A DNA stretch of 64,000 bases, taken from positions 1 to 64,000 of IMG/VR virus record IMGVR_UViG_3300033146_003076; one strand, written 5' to 3'. The notes below the pieces were generated by a model. It saw only the letters and a list, made by a program, of their open reading frames with translations. It made no database searches and was not told where the DNA came from. Source of the stretch: a virus. Shown here piece by piece: positions 17,201 through 27,366 of the stretch; position 1 is the stretch's first letter; each line of letters starts with the position of its first letter. A program made the translations under genes and the position numbers.

Positions 17201-17452
17201 ATGACAAAGTATAAGATAACAAATGTTTCACGTTTAACAACACGAATTAAGTATGGTGATAATGATTTTGAGTTTATAAAAAATAAAGAAGTTATAGAGA
17301 CAGATAAAAAACCACTAAATAAAACATGTGGTATAACGATTGAAATCGTTCCTGAACAGATTATGAAAGAAGAGAAGAAAATTAAAGTTTCTTTTAAAGA
17401 GACTGTAAAAAAAGAATTAAAAAAAGAAAATAATAATCAGGAGGATGATTAA
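17201..17452 (+). CDS. Small basic protein before tail tube gene
   Basis: 83 residues from the ATG at 17201; GGTGAT is 6 nt upstream, so an in-frame GTG at 17192 is part of that site. Short beta N-terminal half, then a Lys/Glu-rich helical tail. Sits 2 nt before the tail tube gene. Unknown function. Confidence 0.5.
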   Translation: MTKYKITNVSRLTTRIKYGDNDFEFIKNKEVIETDKKPLNKTCGITIEIVPEQIMKEEKKIKVSFKETVKKELKKENNNQEDD

Positions 17453-17454
17453 AT

Positions 17455-18114
17455 ATGGGAGTAAGTGATTTAACAGTAGAACAATGGACTGAGATCGCAT
17501 TTGTAGAAATTGCAGATAATGCGGAAACCCCTAATGTGGTTCAGTTTGGTACAATAACAGATACATTAGATATTTCAATTGGTACACGAGATGTAGAGGC
17601 TATAGCTTTATTAAGTTCTGGTAGAGTTGCAAAGTTTACACCGGAAGATGTAACAGAAATAACATTAGAATTATATCCAATTGGTGTAACATCAATAGGA
17701 TCTTCACCAAATGGTATTTTAGCTTGGTATTGGGGACAAAATCCTGGAACTAATGCTGGAAGGAATGAATTTGGTAGAAAATATTTTAGGGTTAGTATGT
17801 TATGGACTAATACAATTACAGATTTGACCTCAGTTCCTTTGGTAAGTGCTGGGCAGGAGACTATTGGTGATTATTTGAGAATGTCATTTTGGATGAGTTA
17901 TATGACTGATGCTAAGATGGATTTCACAGATGATATTTTAAAACAAACTGTAACATTTAAATGTTTACCATTTGACCGTGCTGGTGCTTCAAGAATAGTT
18001 TTCGAAGAATACTATGTTGATGGTTCAACAGTAGAGTATATGCCTGTTATGCCCGCCTTTATCAGTGGAGTTGCACCAACAGATCCAACTACTTGGGCGA
18101 ACCCAACTCCTTAA
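17455..18114 (+). CDS. Major tail tube protein
   Basis: 219 residues, ATG at 17455 with AGGAGG upstream. Beta-rich with VEIADNAETPNVVQFGTITDTLDI, TEITLELYPIG and KQTVTFKCLPFD, as expected for tube-forming proteins. Position directly before two chaperone genes and the tape measure, and the following strong T-tract, match a highly expressed tail tube protein. Confidence 0.7.
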   Translation: MGVSDLTVEQWTEIAFVEIADNAETPNVVQFGTITDTLDISIGTRDVEAIALLSSGRVAKFTPEDVTEITLELYPIGVTSIGSSPNGILAWYWGQNPGTNAGRNEFGRKYFRVSMLWTNTITDLTSVPLVSAGQETIGDYLRMSFWMSYMTDAKMDFTDDILKQTVTFKCLPFDRAGASRIVFEEYYVDGSTVEYMPVMPAFISGVAPTDPTTWANPTP

Positions 18115-18152
18115 ACATTTATTTTTTTATTTTTTATTTTTATTTCAAAGTG
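18115..18152 (+). terminator. Oligo-T terminator after tail tube gene
   Basis: TTTATTTTTTTATTTTTTATTTTTATTTC follows the stop codon, similar in layout to the tract after the capsid gene. Both abundant virion proteins are thus followed by T-rich attenuators. Confidence 0.6.
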
Positions 18153-18162
18153 AGGTTGTATT

Positions 18163-18501
18163 ATGGAAGAAGAATTTCAAGATATAAAGAAGAGAATATT
18201 TAAACATAAAAACTCAGAGGAACTATTTCTAAAACGTGTTCCTGTAGGTACTGTTAAATTGTTTAAAGCTTATGCGAACGATGAGTTTGCTGGTGATTAT
18301 GGATTATGCCTTAAAAGTATGACTGATGAATTATTAGTTAAACCTCCTATTTATATGAATTTACAAGAACAATTATTTAAATTATTTGAAGAACTTGAAG
18401 AATTAAAAAAGAAGATTGAAGGTATTGACTCTCCTGAAACTGAGTCAAATAATATTGTTGAACGTGTTAATGGCGTTAGAATGATAAAAAGAAAAGATTG
18501 A
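18163..18501 (+). CDS. Helical protein between tail tube and chaperones, unknown
   Basis: 112 residues, ATG at 18163 behind GTGAGG. Contains VPVGTVKLFKAYANDEFAGDYG, reminiscent of short DNA-binding RHH-like segments, and a Glu/Lys coiled coil (about 62-87). No clear relation to tail proteins; possibly a tail chaperone or a regulatory protein carried in the operon. Confidence 0.5.
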   Translation: MEEEFQDIKKRIFKHKNSEELFLKRVPVGTVKLFKAYANDEFAGDYGLCLKSMTDELLVKPPIYMNLQEQLFKLFEELEELKKKIEGIDSPETESNNIVERVNGVRMIKRKD

Positions 18502-18512
18502 GGATTAAAAAA

Positions 18513-18899
18513 ATGGGAATAGATATTGAAAAATTTAAAAGACACTGTAATATGGGTGTTGATGTTATTTTAGAAAATGATGATGGTGCGAAGGATACTT
18601 TTAAATTAAAACCTTTAAATCCAAAACAGTTAGTACAATTTAATATTTTGGCTGAAGGTTATGAAGCTGGAACTTTATCTGATAAAGATACAGAGTCTAT
18701 GTTTGATTTATTTACAGATGTTGTATTAAATTCATTTCCAGAATTAGACAAATCACTTGCCGAAAATTTCGCATTAAATAATTTAATTAATTTTATGAGT
18801 ATTATGGACAAATTGGCTCCTAAAGTTGATAAAAAGAAAATGGATCAATTAAAAAAAATGAAAGCATTACAACAATCTAAAGTTGCTTCCAATGAATGA
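18513..18899 (+). CDS. Tail assembly chaperone (G-like)
   Basis: About 128 residues from the ATG at 18513; GAGG lies in front (an in-frame TTG at 18498 overlaps the previous gene). Acidic N-terminal domain (VDVILENDDGAKDTFKLKPLNPKQLV) plus helical C-terminus with Lys. Two overlapping small genes between tail tube and tape measure are the signature of tail assembly chaperones. The run of eight A (18,851-18,858) near the end resembles a slippery site, but a -1 slip there does not enter the next gene's frame. Confidence 0.6.
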   Translation: MGIDIEKFKRHCNMGVDVILENDDGAKDTFKLKPLNPKQLVQFNILAEGYEAGTLSDKDTESMFDLFTDVVLNSFPELDKSLAENFALNNLINFMSIMDKLAPKVDKKKMDQLKKMKALQQSKVASNE

Positions 18900-19134
18900 A
18901 TTAACTAAAAAGTCAATTATGGGTCGTGTTTTAGGTGGAAATAACAATTCCCCTAAAGATGTTGCTGACCAATTTATCCAAATCCACCATATTTTTATGA
19001 AAGAGTATGGTTGGATACACCCTGATGTATTTTATTCATTACCTATTGATTTCATTAATAATATGGTAAAAGAAATAAATAATAGTCGAAAAGAAGAAAA
19101 TAAGAAAAATAAAAAAAAAGGTAGAAAAAGGTAA
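18892..19134 (+). CDS. Tail assembly chaperone, second part (T-like)
   Basis: 80 residues from the ATG at 18892, overlapping the previous stop by 8 nt. Contains DVADQFIQIHHIFMKEYGWIHPDVFYSLPIDFINNM, like the short helical second chaperone segment (gpT type) and a Lys-rich tail. Either translational re-initiation or a +1/-2 shift near 18,880 could join it to the first chaperone. The next start follows immediately. Confidence 0.6.
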   Translation: MNELTKKSIMGRVLGGNNNSPKDVADQFIQIHHIFMKEYGWIHPDVFYSLPIDFINNMVKEINNSRKEENKKNKKKGRKR

Positions 19135-20841
19135 ATGGCAGGAATTAAAGCAAAAGCAGATCTTGAAATAACTCTTAAAGTTAAAAATGAACTTTTAAAT
19201 AAACAGTTAGATCTAACTAAAAAGAAATTAGAACAATTAATTAAAACTAATGACAAATTAGGTCGTACTCGTCCCAGAACCCAAACTGGCAAAGACGCAA
19301 AAAAAACATCCCAAGATAAAAACGAAGAAAAGATATTGGCTGAAAAACGAAAAATTGCTAATATGGAAGTACAAAATGCAAGTTATATAGAAAGTAAAAA
19401 AAAGAAAAGAGCTCAAGCAGAACAGCAAAGAGTTCTTAAACCTGAAACCAACAAAAAAGATGCAAAACAACAAGAAAATAATTTTCAATCTATGCGTAAT
19501 GAATTAATGTTAAGTGGGATTTCTGAAAAGAAAGCTATTTCTGCAACAAATACTCTTAAAAAAAATATGAGTGATTTGGGTTTCACTATGAAAAAAAATG
19601 GGGATTTTTTTAATGAGTCTACTAACCAAACAATTGGTTTTAATAAAGCTGCTGGTTATCTTTCTCGTAGTGTAATGCCAAAATTCCATGGGCAATTCTT
19701 ATCTTTAATGTTTATTGGTCAAGGAATGTCTGCTACTTTTGGAGGTATGATTCAAAGTGCCTTACAATCAACAGGTATTTTTGAAGCATTTGGAGGTGTA
19801 TTACAAAGTATTTTATTACCTGTTTTGATGCCATTAATTATGAGATGGTTGCCAAAATTAATGAAGTGGTTAGAATCACCTGGTGCTAAAGAGTTTGCTG
19901 CACAAGTTATTATTATGGGTTCTGCTTTAGGTACCACATTGTCTATGATTTCACAAGTTGTATTATTATTGGGTTCTTTAGGATTTAGTTTAAAAGATAT
20001 AGGATTATGGTTTAAGAATGGCCCCTCAGTTATTTCTAGTTTTTTTAAAGGATTAAAAAATAGTTGGATTCTTATTAAGACTGCTTTTAAAAGTAAAGGT
20101 TTATTAGCTGGTTTAAAATTAGGATTTAAATCTGTTGGTCAAAGTATTGCAAAATGGTTGCCTTTAATAAATGGTGTTGTTGGTGGTTTAACTATTTTTT
20201 GGGGTATTTTAACTGACAATATTTGGCCTGTTTTAAAAGGGATAATTTTGGTTATTGGTGCTATTTTAACTGTTATTTTTGGTTGGCCTGCCGCTCTTGC
20301 CGCTGCGATTGTGGGTGTTGTTTTGATGTTTGATAAATTTGCTTTATTGAGAGGAATAATTTATTCTATTACAGCCGCCAGTGTAAGTTGGTTATCTGCA
20401 TTAGAATTAATTGGTCAGGCAGTTGGTAAAATATTTAAAGGAGATTGGAAAGGATTAAAAGAGGTTTTTAGTATGGACAATATGTTAAATAATACTTTGT
20501 CCGGAAAATTAGTTAAATCTGCCGCTTATCAGTTTCAAGCTGTTCAAAAAGAAGGTATTGGTGCTAAATCTACTGAAATAGATTTACAAGGGAATCTTAA
20601 AAATATACCTAAAATGGCTAGTGGTGGAATTGTTAATGACCCTACTTTAGCCGTTATTGGAGAAGCCGGCCCAGAAGCAGTTATTCCTTTAAGTTCTAAT
20701 AATAGTAATTTTGCTGGAAATAAAGAAATATATTATAATCCTACTATTAATGTTAATGTTAGTGGTGGTTCTTTTAATGAGCAGGATTTAGCCGATAAAA
20801 TAAATAAAGCATTATATGATGCGTTACAAAGAGGTATTTAA
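19135..20841 (+). CDS. Tape measure protein
   Basis: 568 residues, ATG directly after the previous stop. N-terminal Lys/Glu coiled coil (about 1-150), central hydrophobic membrane-like segments (about 190-430, for example LFIGQGMSATFGGM and GLTIFWGILTDNIWPVLKG), and a C-terminal MASGGIVNDPTLAVIGEAGPEAVIPL (short parts quoted), the classic ending of tape measure proteins. It sets tail length and enters the host envelope during DNA injection. By the usual length relation, 568 residues imply a short tail. Confidence 0.85.
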   Translation: MAGIKAKADLEITLKVKNELLNKQLDLTKKKLEQLIKTNDKLGRTRPRTQTGKDAKKTSQDKNEEKILAEKRKIANMEVQNASYIESKKKKRAQAEQQRVLKPETNKKDAKQQENNFQSMRNELMLSGISEKKAISATNTLKKNMSDLGFTMKKNGDFFNESTNQTIGFNKAAGYLSRSVMPKFHGQFLSLMFIGQGMSATFGGMIQSALQSTGIFEAFGGVLQSILLPVLMPLIMRWLPKLMKWLESPGAKEFAAQVIIMGSALGTTLSMISQVVLLLGSLGFSLKDIGLWFKNGPSVISSFFKGLKNSWILIKTAFKSKGLLAGLKLGFKSVGQSIAKWLPLINGVVGGLTIFWGILTDNIWPVLKGIILVIGAILTVIFGWPAALAAAIVGVVLMFDKFALLRGIIYSITAASVSWLSALELIGQAVGKIFKGDWKGLKEVFSMDNMLNNTLSGKLVKSAAYQFQAVQKEGIGAKSTEIDLQGNLKNIPKMASGGIVNDPTLAVIGEAGPEAVIPLSSNNSNFAGNKEIYYNPTINVNVSGGSFNEQDLADKINKALYDALQRGI

Positions 20842-20843
20842 TA

Positions 20844-21368
20844 ATGACAACTATATTATTTCAAGGTACAGGAGATTATGTAAAAATATTTTCTGTAAAG
20901 GTTGATGAACAAATTGATAAATCCCCTGTTAGTTGGGCTGATTTAGTACCTAAGGCTCAGTGGGGAACTAAACCTGCTAAACGATATGTTATGGATTTCA
21001 AGAATGTTACTAATGCCTTTGTTATTACTGGCACAATTTGTGCTGATAGTTTAGGTGTAACTGGTTCTGTGTTAGATGCACGAGATTTATTAAAAAGTTT
21101 TATTGTTGGTGGTGGTACTGTAAATATGAAATATGGTCTTGCCGCTGAGTTAGCTGGTTTAGACCCCTCTTATTCTGCTACTTCTAATTCTTATTATGGT
21201 AGTGCTGGTTTTGAGGTTATAATTACACGATTACAATTTAGTGAGGACCCAAAAGGAGGGGACTCTGGGGCTAATATTAGTAGTTCAACTGCTGAGGCTA
21301 TTAAAGGAGTTCCAGAATTATTTAATGTTACTTTAACTTGTCAATGTGGTGTAGATTATTCTTCTTAG
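20844..21368 (+). CDS. Distal tail / tail tip protein
   Basis: 174 residues, ATG at 20844. Beta-rich; KVDEQIDKSPVSWADLVPKAQWG and RYVMDFKNVTNAFVITGTIC resemble small tail-tip proteins placed between tape measure and hub. Ends with paired Cys in TCQCG. Position supports a distal tail role; sequence evidence is weak. Confidence 0.55.
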   Translation: MTTILFQGTGDYVKIFSVKVDEQIDKSPVSWADLVPKAQWGTKPAKRYVMDFKNVTNAFVITGTICADSLGVTGSVLDARDLLKSFIVGGGTVNMKYGLAAELAGLDPSYSATSNSYYGSAGFEVIITRLQFSEDPKGGDSGANISSSTAEAIKGVPELFNVTLTCQCGVDYSS

Positions 21369-21392
21369 AATAATTGGATGGAATAGAAAAAA

Positions 21393-24300
21393 ATGGTAAA
21401 TATTAATTTAGTTGAAAATCATAGAGTCTATATTTTAAAGAAAGATAAAAACCCTAGTGTTGGTACCCCACTTGTTGCAGATTATTATGATTTTACTGAT
21501 TATTTAATGAATTTTAGTATTAATAAACAATTATGTAAACTTGCTACTCTTAATGTTACCATGGCTGGTATTGATACTCTCACCTTAAGAGATTATGTTA
21601 AAGCAGGGAATTATTTGTTTGTTATGACTGGTTATAATGATGGGTCTGTTCATAATAAATTAATTGGTAAATTTTTGTTAGAAAAACCAATATATGGAAA
21701 TAAAGGTTCTGTTAGTATAACTGGAATACAAAGTTCTGGGAAAAACACTAATAATAAACAATTGTCTCGTACTGATAATTCTTATAAGAAAACTTTTCAA
21801 ACTGAAACTTTAAATACTGTTTTTTTTGGTGCAACAGGAGTTTGTGTTGACAGTAACTCTGTTAATGTTTTAGATAATGGTCTTGATAGTTCTCTAGTAA
21901 ACAATAAAATATCTGTTGATGTCGATTATAATAAGCGAACTAATGTTGTTCAAAAGGTTTGTGAAAATGCTAATATTGAATGGGATATATTTCATGGGGT
22001 AAATGATTCAACAAATCCTTTTAGTGCTGGTGATTCTCTTATTATAAAAAGTAAGATTGGTACAACTTCTTCTAGTCAACATACTTTTTATTTAAGTGGA
22101 GAACATACAAATTGTTATGCTTCTTATGGTGTTAAAAGTGTTTCTAATTTATGTAATAATGTCATTATTAAAGGTACTGATTTAGCCGGAGATCCAATTG
22201 AAACAAATATGTTTGCTGGTGGCGTTGCCGATAGTTATATTGATACGTCTAAGTTAGGTGCATCTTATACTTCTTTTGATGGTTGGTTATATGATGATGT
22301 TCCTTCTTATCCTTGTGGTTTAATTAAAGATACTATGGATAATGGCGATACGAATATGTATCTTTTAGAAGGGGTAGACTATACTATAACTATTGTTACT
22401 GTTATTCCTGGTTCTCCAAACACTGTTAGAATAATGAATAATGGTCAAAATTCAACCGATTTAGAAGTTGGTGAAAGTTTCACTTATTTTAATGATTCTT
22501 ATATATATATAGATGCGATTGATGTATCTGGTTCACCTTATACTTGCACATTTACTTTATTTTCTTCTGAACCTGCTTCTATTAAAATTTCAAAAGGATC
22601 CGTTATTGGTTATCATGATGGGTCTATTGTTTTTGTGAAAATTGATAATGAAGTAATAAAAGGAACCGTTGATGATTCTTCTTCATTATATACTAAGATA
22701 TTTAATATAACTCGTGCTGTTAATACTACTACTGTGATGGGATCTTCAACATTCCCTTTTGACACAGAAAGGGCAACACATAGAAAGGGTTCAGATGTTG
22801 TATTTTTGAGAGATGGTGTTGCAAGTTCAGGTGTTTTAAGTGTTGATGTTCCACTTCTTAGTGTCACTGATTTACAAGCTAATGCAGGGACAATATATAT
22901 TGGTTCTGAAAGATGTGTAAATCTTGCTACAAATCATATAACTAATTGTGTTTCTGTTGTAAGAATTGACCAAACTAGTTCTTCTACTGAAGCTGATAGT
23001 TGGAAAGGTTGTTATGCACATAGTACTGGGATTAGAATTTTAAGAGCAAATAAAAGTGGAGGAGGTTATTATACACCTGATGATCCTTATCCTACTTCAA
23101 ATATTGATAATGATGGTTTATTTAGTGAGGTTTTTACTGATGAAAATTCTGTTACTAAAGATGGATTGGATAAGAAATGTCAATTATTATTAATAAATCG
23201 TGCTGATATTGATGATGTTGTTGAAATTGAACCAGATAATGTTGGTGCTTGGTTTACTGATATAAATTTGGGTGATGCCGTTTCTATTTCTGGTTCGAGT
23301 ATAATTAATTTAGAAGATGTGACTGAGTATCGTTTTGTTGAGTATGATTATAGTTGGCCTGCTGCAAAATGTAAAATTTATTTGAATAAAATTGAGAAAA
23401 TAAATTCCTTTAATACAAAAGATAATTTTACTGAAAATTTTGCTTCAATGTCTAATAAAATGTCTAATAATAGTATAAGGAAAAATGAATTTAATAATTA
23501 TACAGATATTTCTTCTGCTGGTGAAAAATTAGGCTTTGACTTTTTTAATAAAGAAGTTAATGGTATTAATATTGATTCAGATATTTCTAATTTGGGTGAT
23601 GATGATACTGATAAGGCTGTAAATGTTGGTTTATTAAAACAAAGTCTTAGCGATAGTGGGGCTAATTTATGGGCGGAAAGTGGAAGTAATTTAAGACCTA
23701 CTTCTTCCGGCAAATCTATTTTTCCTAATGGTTCTGGTAATGTTGGTACTTCTTCTGAATATTGGGATAAATCTTATATTTCTGAAATGTATTTACATGA
23801 AAATTATTATTTTAAACATGTGGCTGGAACTAATGATTATTTAGAATTATTTTGTAATGAAGAAAATCTGAGTGGTTCTAATCCTGCAACACTATTACAA
23901 TTTGATAAAGGAAATTTAAGTTTAAGTAGTGGTTATAAAATTCCTCGTAGTTATTTTAAGGATAGTTTTATTATTCCTTTAACTGATGAGTCTGCTAATG
24001 TTGAGACTGTTTTACAAGATACTTTTACACAGGAAGGTTCAATTTATTATGATACTGCCACTGATAAGTTAAGATTAATGACTGAAAGTGGATGGGAAGA
24101 TGTTGGTGGAGACAATTCCCCTTTAACAACGAGAGGTGATATTTATATTTATTCAACTACTAATGCTAGACTTGCTGCTGGCTCCAACGGTCAAGTTTTA
24201 ACGGCTGATAATACTATCGCAGACGGTTTAAAATGGGCTACTCCTTCCAGTGGTTTTACAGATCCTATGACTCATGTAGGAGATATTATTTATAAAGATT

Positions 24301-25229
24301 CTTCAAATATTACAACTCGTTTGCCACTTGGATCTTCTGGAAAAGTATTAAAAAGTGATGGTAGTAATTTAATTTGGGGGGATGAACAAACAAATTATTG
24401 GGAATTAGACACTGGCGTTACTCCTGGATTATTATCCCCCATAAGTAATTATGATGTTCATTTAAAAAATATTTTAAATGATTCTTCTGCTCCAACAATT
24501 TCTTTTTATAAATGTAGAGAGAATGTTGGAGTAAAACAAAATCTAACTGTTAGTGATACAATCTGTGCTATATCTTCCAACTTTGAACAATCATCAGGTG
24601 GTGTAAAAAATGGTTTTTCTTTTGCTGCTAAAATGTTGGATGTTGCTATTGGTAGTGAATTAGTAGGATTATATTTAAATACATGGGATTCTAGTACAAG
24701 TGCATTAACAGAAAGGTTACGTTTGGATGGTAATGGTTTTACTATAAATTCTAGTAAAATGTTAAATTCTTTAAGTTTATACTCTAATAGTTCTGTTGTT
24801 CCTCAGTGTGTAATTGATACTGATGGGGCACATGCAAATGGCGGAAAAATTTATTTTAAAAAAGAAAGAAGTGGTGGGTCTATATCTGATTCAGATGTTG
24901 TATCTCAAATTCAAAGTGTTTTTAAAAATAGTGCAAGTGAACTTATAACTGCATCAACCATAGAAGTTAAAGTTGATGATGTAACTGATGGTACTGAGGA
25001 TACTTCTGTTTTTATTAGTAATATGAATAATGGTATTTACAAAAATCAATTCAAAATTGCTGCCAATGAAGTTTATTTAGGGGATGTTGATAATACAAAT
25101 CGTACAACCATATCCTCTACAACAGGGCATATAAAAGTTAATAATGGTTCTGCTTATGGTAAACTTACTGTTAGCACTTCTTCCCCTTCTGGAGGGGCAT
25201 CAGGAGATATTTGGTTTAAATATAGTTAA
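21393..25229 (+). CDS. Baseplate hub / tail-tip protein with fibre C-terminus
   Basis: 1278 residues, ATG at 21393. N-terminal 300 residues (YYDFTDYLMNFSINKQLCKL, LIGKFLLEKPIYGNKGSVSI, DVDYNKRTNVVQKVCENANI) look like the hub domains of siphophage tail-tip proteins that form the tube end. From about 870 on, fibre modules follow: YYDTATDKLRLMTESGWEDV, PLTTRGDIYIYSTTNARL, ADGLKWATPSSG, GDIIYKDSSNITTRLPLGSS and WELDTGVTPGLLSP. These are classic phage fibre repeats. Thus hub and a host-contact fibre are fused. No peptidase or intramolecular chaperone motif was seen. Confidence 0.7.
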   Translation: MVNINLVENHRVYILKKDKNPSVGTPLVADYYDFTDYLMNFSINKQLCKLATLNVTMAGIDTLTLRDYVKAGNYLFVMTGYNDGSVHNKLIGKFLLEKPIYGNKGSVSITGIQSSGKNTNNKQLSRTDNSYKKTFQTETLNTVFFGATGVCVDSNSVNVLDNGLDSSLVNNKISVDVDYNKRTNVVQKVCENANIEWDIFHGVNDSTNPFSAGDSLIIKSKIGTTSSSQHTFYLSGEHTNCYASYGVKSVSNLCNNVIIKGTDLAGDPIETNMFAGGVADSYIDTSKLGASYTSFDGWLYDDVPSYPCGLIKDTMDNGDTNMYLLEGVDYTITIVTVIPGSPNTVRIMNNGQNSTDLEVGESFTYFNDSYIYIDAIDVSGSPYTCTFTLFSSEPASIKISKGSVIGYHDGSIVFVKIDNEVIKGTVDDSSSLYTKIFNITRAVNTTTVMGSSTFPFDTERATHRKGSDVVFLRDGVASSGVLSVDVPLLSVTDLQANAGTIYIGSERCVNLATNHITNCVSVVRIDQTSSSTEADSWKGCYAHSTGIRILRANKSGGGYYTPDDPYPTSNIDNDGLFSEVFTDENSVTKDGLDKKCQLLLINRADIDDVVEIEPDNVGAWFTDINLGDAVSISGSSIINLEDVTEYRFVEYDYSWPAAKCKIYLNKIEKINSFNTKDNFTENFASMSNKMSNNSIRKNEFNNYTDISSAGEKLGFDFFNKEVNGINIDSDISNLGDDDTDKAVNVGLLKQSLSDSGANLWAESGSNLRPTSSGKSIFPNGSGNVGTSSEYWDKSYISEMYLHENYYFKHVAGTNDYLELFCNEENLSGSNPATLLQFDKGNLSLSSGYKIPRSYFKDSFIIPLTDESANVETVLQDTFTQEGSIYYDTATDKLRLMTESGWEDVGGDNSPLTTRGDIYIYSTTNARLAAGSNGQVLTADNTIADGLKWATPSSGFTDPMTHVGDIIYKDSSNITTRLPLGSSGKVLKSDGSNLIWGDEQTNYWELDTGVTPGLLSPISNYDVHLKNILNDSSAPTISFYKCRENVGVKQNLTVSDTICAISSNFEQSSGGVKNGFSFAAKMLDVAIGSELVGLYLNTWDSSTSALTERLRLDGNGFTINSSKMLNSLSLYSNSSVVPQCVIDTDGAHANGGKIYFKKERSGGSISDSDVVSQIQSVFKNSASELITASTIEVKVDDVTDGTEDTSVFISNMNNGIYKNQFKIAANEVYLGDVDNTNRTTISSTTGHIKVNNGSAYGKLTVSTSSPSGGASGDIWFKYS

Positions 25230-25256
25230 ATAATGTAAGGGGGATGTGAATAGAAA

Positions 25257-27341
25257 ATGGCTTTTTCAACAAGTGAAAAATTTGCAGCATCAAAAATTGC
25301 TTATGCTTCCTCTTCTTCCGTAAATAATTGGGCTGTTTATACTTCAGGCAATTATTATGCTAAACTCGTTGGTGCCGCAGCAAGAGCTAGTTCAGGATAT
25401 TTAAGAATATATGGTTTTGGTTTTTCAACTTCTGATTTTACATCAAGAAGTATTGATTTTATTTCTTATTCTTCAAGAATAGTAGGGGTAACATTTACAC
25501 TTAATTGTAAGACTTATTCTGGTAATATTGTTTATGATGAAGAAGTATACTTAAAAACAGATTCAGGGACTGGCCATTCAGGTAATAATAAAGCAAGTGG
25601 TAGTTCTTGGGGTACTAGTTATTATGATAAAAATTATGGGTCTAGTAGTGATACATGGGGACATTCTCTTGATATAGGTGATGTTACTGGATTAAATTTT
25701 GGAGTTTTATTAAAAATACAACTTGGACCTGTTGGTGCTGGAGATAATCATAGAGGGAATGTTCGTATGACTACTGAGGGTAGTGATGAAAAAACACGTT
25801 CTACAGTTTATTATAAAAAACCCGCATATTACCCTGATATTAGTATAAGGTCTGCTACTAATATAGATTATGAATCCGCTACTATAAGAGGTGATATTGA
25901 TATTTTACAAGATTATGATGAAGTAGATACCCAATTTTGTTATAGAGAATATAATTTTGGTAGTGCAGATTTTAGTCCTTCCCAAACAATTGCAGATGGA
26001 GTTCAAACATATAATGTTTCTGGTAATAGTTATGAGATAACTCTTAAAGAAATTAATGTTTCTTTGGGTGCAAGATTTATGGTTAATGGCCAAGTTACTT
26101 GTCATTTAGATGAAGATGAAGGAAGCAGATTAGATGTTGGAAGTGGTAATGCATTTATTGAGGTTACAAATATTTCTGGAAATACAGTTAGTTTTAAATT
26201 ATGGGATAATGTTGGGGCTTGGACTACAACTAGTTCAATTACTAGAGATTCAACAGGAACATATTCTGAAAATATTTCTTCTTTGGATAGTGAAACAGAT
26301 TATATTTATTATTTTAAACAAATTACTTCTGACTCAGGGGTTGATAGTGATTATTATTCTTTGGAAACAGAGCATAATAGTCGTGTTACAACATTTACAA
26401 CATCTGCCCCACCTAGTTCAGGAGTACATTATAATGTTGGTGGTCTTTGGAAAGATATTGGAGAAGTACATTATAAAATAGGTTCTACTTGGGAAAAGAT
26501 TGATGAAGTTTATTATAATCTTTTTTCTTGGTCTGTAGGAGGTAATTTATCTGTTGCAAAACATGCTTTAGGTGGGGCTGGAACTCAGTCTGCTGGTTTA
26601 TCTTTTGGAGGTTTTACTGGTTCTTATTCTAATGCCACGGAGGAATATAATGGTACTTCTTGGTCTGGAGGGGGCAATTTAACTAGTGCCCGGTATATGT
26701 TAGGTGGATGTGGTACTCAAACAGCTGGTTTAAGTTTTGGGGGATATAATCCAAGTTATTCTTCTGTTACTGAAGAGTATGATGGTTCTAGTTGGAGTGG
26801 TGGTGGTAATTTGAATACTGCTCGTTATGGTTTAGCCGGTTGTGGCACTCAATCTTCTGGTTTATCTTTTGGTGGAACTACTGGTAGTAGAAGTAATATT
26901 ACTGAGGAGTATGATGGTTCTAGTTGGAGTAGTGGTGGTAATTTGTCTACTGCCAGATTTGGTTTAGCTGGGTGTGGGACCCAATCTTCTGCCTTATCTT
27001 TTGGTGGAACTAATGGTGCTTCTTCTTATAATATTACCGAAGAGTATGATAGTGGTTCTTGGAGTAGTGGGGGAACTTTAAATACTGCTAGATTTGGTTT
27101 AGCTGGTTGTGGTACTCAAAGTTCTGGTTTAAGTTTTGGAGGAACTTCTGGTGGTCCTTCTAATGTTACCGAAGAATATGATGGTGGTTCATGGAGTATT
27201 TGTTCTAATTTAAATACCGCTAGATATGATCTGGGTGGTGTTGGATTAAGTGCGAGTGGGTTATCTTTTGGTGGTCATGAGGGAAGTGGATATTCACAAG
27301 CTACCGAAGAATATAATCTTTCTTGGAAATTATTAGAATAA
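25257..27341 (+). CDS. Tail fibre with C-terminal kelch-like propeller
   Basis: 694 residues, ATG at 25257. N-terminal half is beta-rich with FN3-like segments (YYPDISIRSATNIDYESATIRG, and ATFTTSAPPSS before a VHYNVGGLWKDIGEVHY attachment pair). Residues about 427-690 are six 44-residue repeats with GGNL.TAR..L.GCGTQS.GLSFGG....N.TEEYD.SW. Such kelch-like repeats fold as a beta propeller and are common at the tips of aquatic virus fibres. Last gene of the rightward operon, as usual for host-specificity genes. Confidence 0.8.
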   Translation: MAFSTSEKFAASKIAYASSSSVNNWAVYTSGNYYAKLVGAAARASSGYLRIYGFGFSTSDFTSRSIDFISYSSRIVGVTFTLNCKTYSGNIVYDEEVYLKTDSGTGHSGNNKASGSSWGTSYYDKNYGSSSDTWGHSLDIGDVTGLNFGVLLKIQLGPVGAGDNHRGNVRMTTEGSDEKTRSTVYYKKPAYYPDISIRSATNIDYESATIRGDIDILQDYDEVDTQFCYREYNFGSADFSPSQTIADGVQTYNVSGNSYEITLKEINVSLGARFMVNGQVTCHLDEDEGSRLDVGSGNAFIEVTNISGNTVSFKLWDNVGAWTTTSSITRDSTGTYSENISSLDSETDYIYYFKQITSDSGVDSDYYSLETEHNSRVTTFTTSAPPSSGVHYNVGGLWKDIGEVHYKIGSTWEKIDEVYYNLFSWSVGGNLSVAKHALGGAGTQSAGLSFGGFTGSYSNATEEYNGTSWSGGGNLTSARYMLGGCGTQTAGLSFGGYNPSYSSVTEEYDGSSWSGGGNLNTARYGLAGCGTQSSGLSFGGTTGSRSNITEEYDGSSWSSGGNLSTARFGLAGCGTQSSALSFGGTNGASSYNITEEYDSGSWSSGGTLNTARFGLAGCGTQSSGLSFGGTSGGPSNVTEEYDGGSWSICSNLNTARYDLGGVGLSASGLSFGGHEGSGYSQATEEYNLSWKLLE
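26538..27320 (+). repeat. Six tandem 132-bp kelch repeats
   Basis: Six in-frame units of about 132 bp, with the middle four most alike and the last most diverged. High similarity allows copy-number and sequence shuffling in the receptor-binding region. Confidence 0.8.
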
Positions 27342-27366
27342 AAATAAAATAAAAAAAATAAAATAG
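27342..27366. terminator. Convergent intergenic region
   Basis: Only 25 nt, A-rich on this strand (AAATAAAATAAAAAAAATAAA), separates the two opposing operons. On the minus strand it reads as T-runs after the coiled-coil gene; on the plus strand the terminator is less obvious, so the fibre transcript may run into the opposite genes. Confidence 0.45.

Noticed and set aside
18851-18858. Run of eight A as -1 frameshift site joining the tail chaperones
   Set aside because: A -1 shift there does not lead into the second chaperone's frame; re-initiation at the overlapping ATG is simpler.
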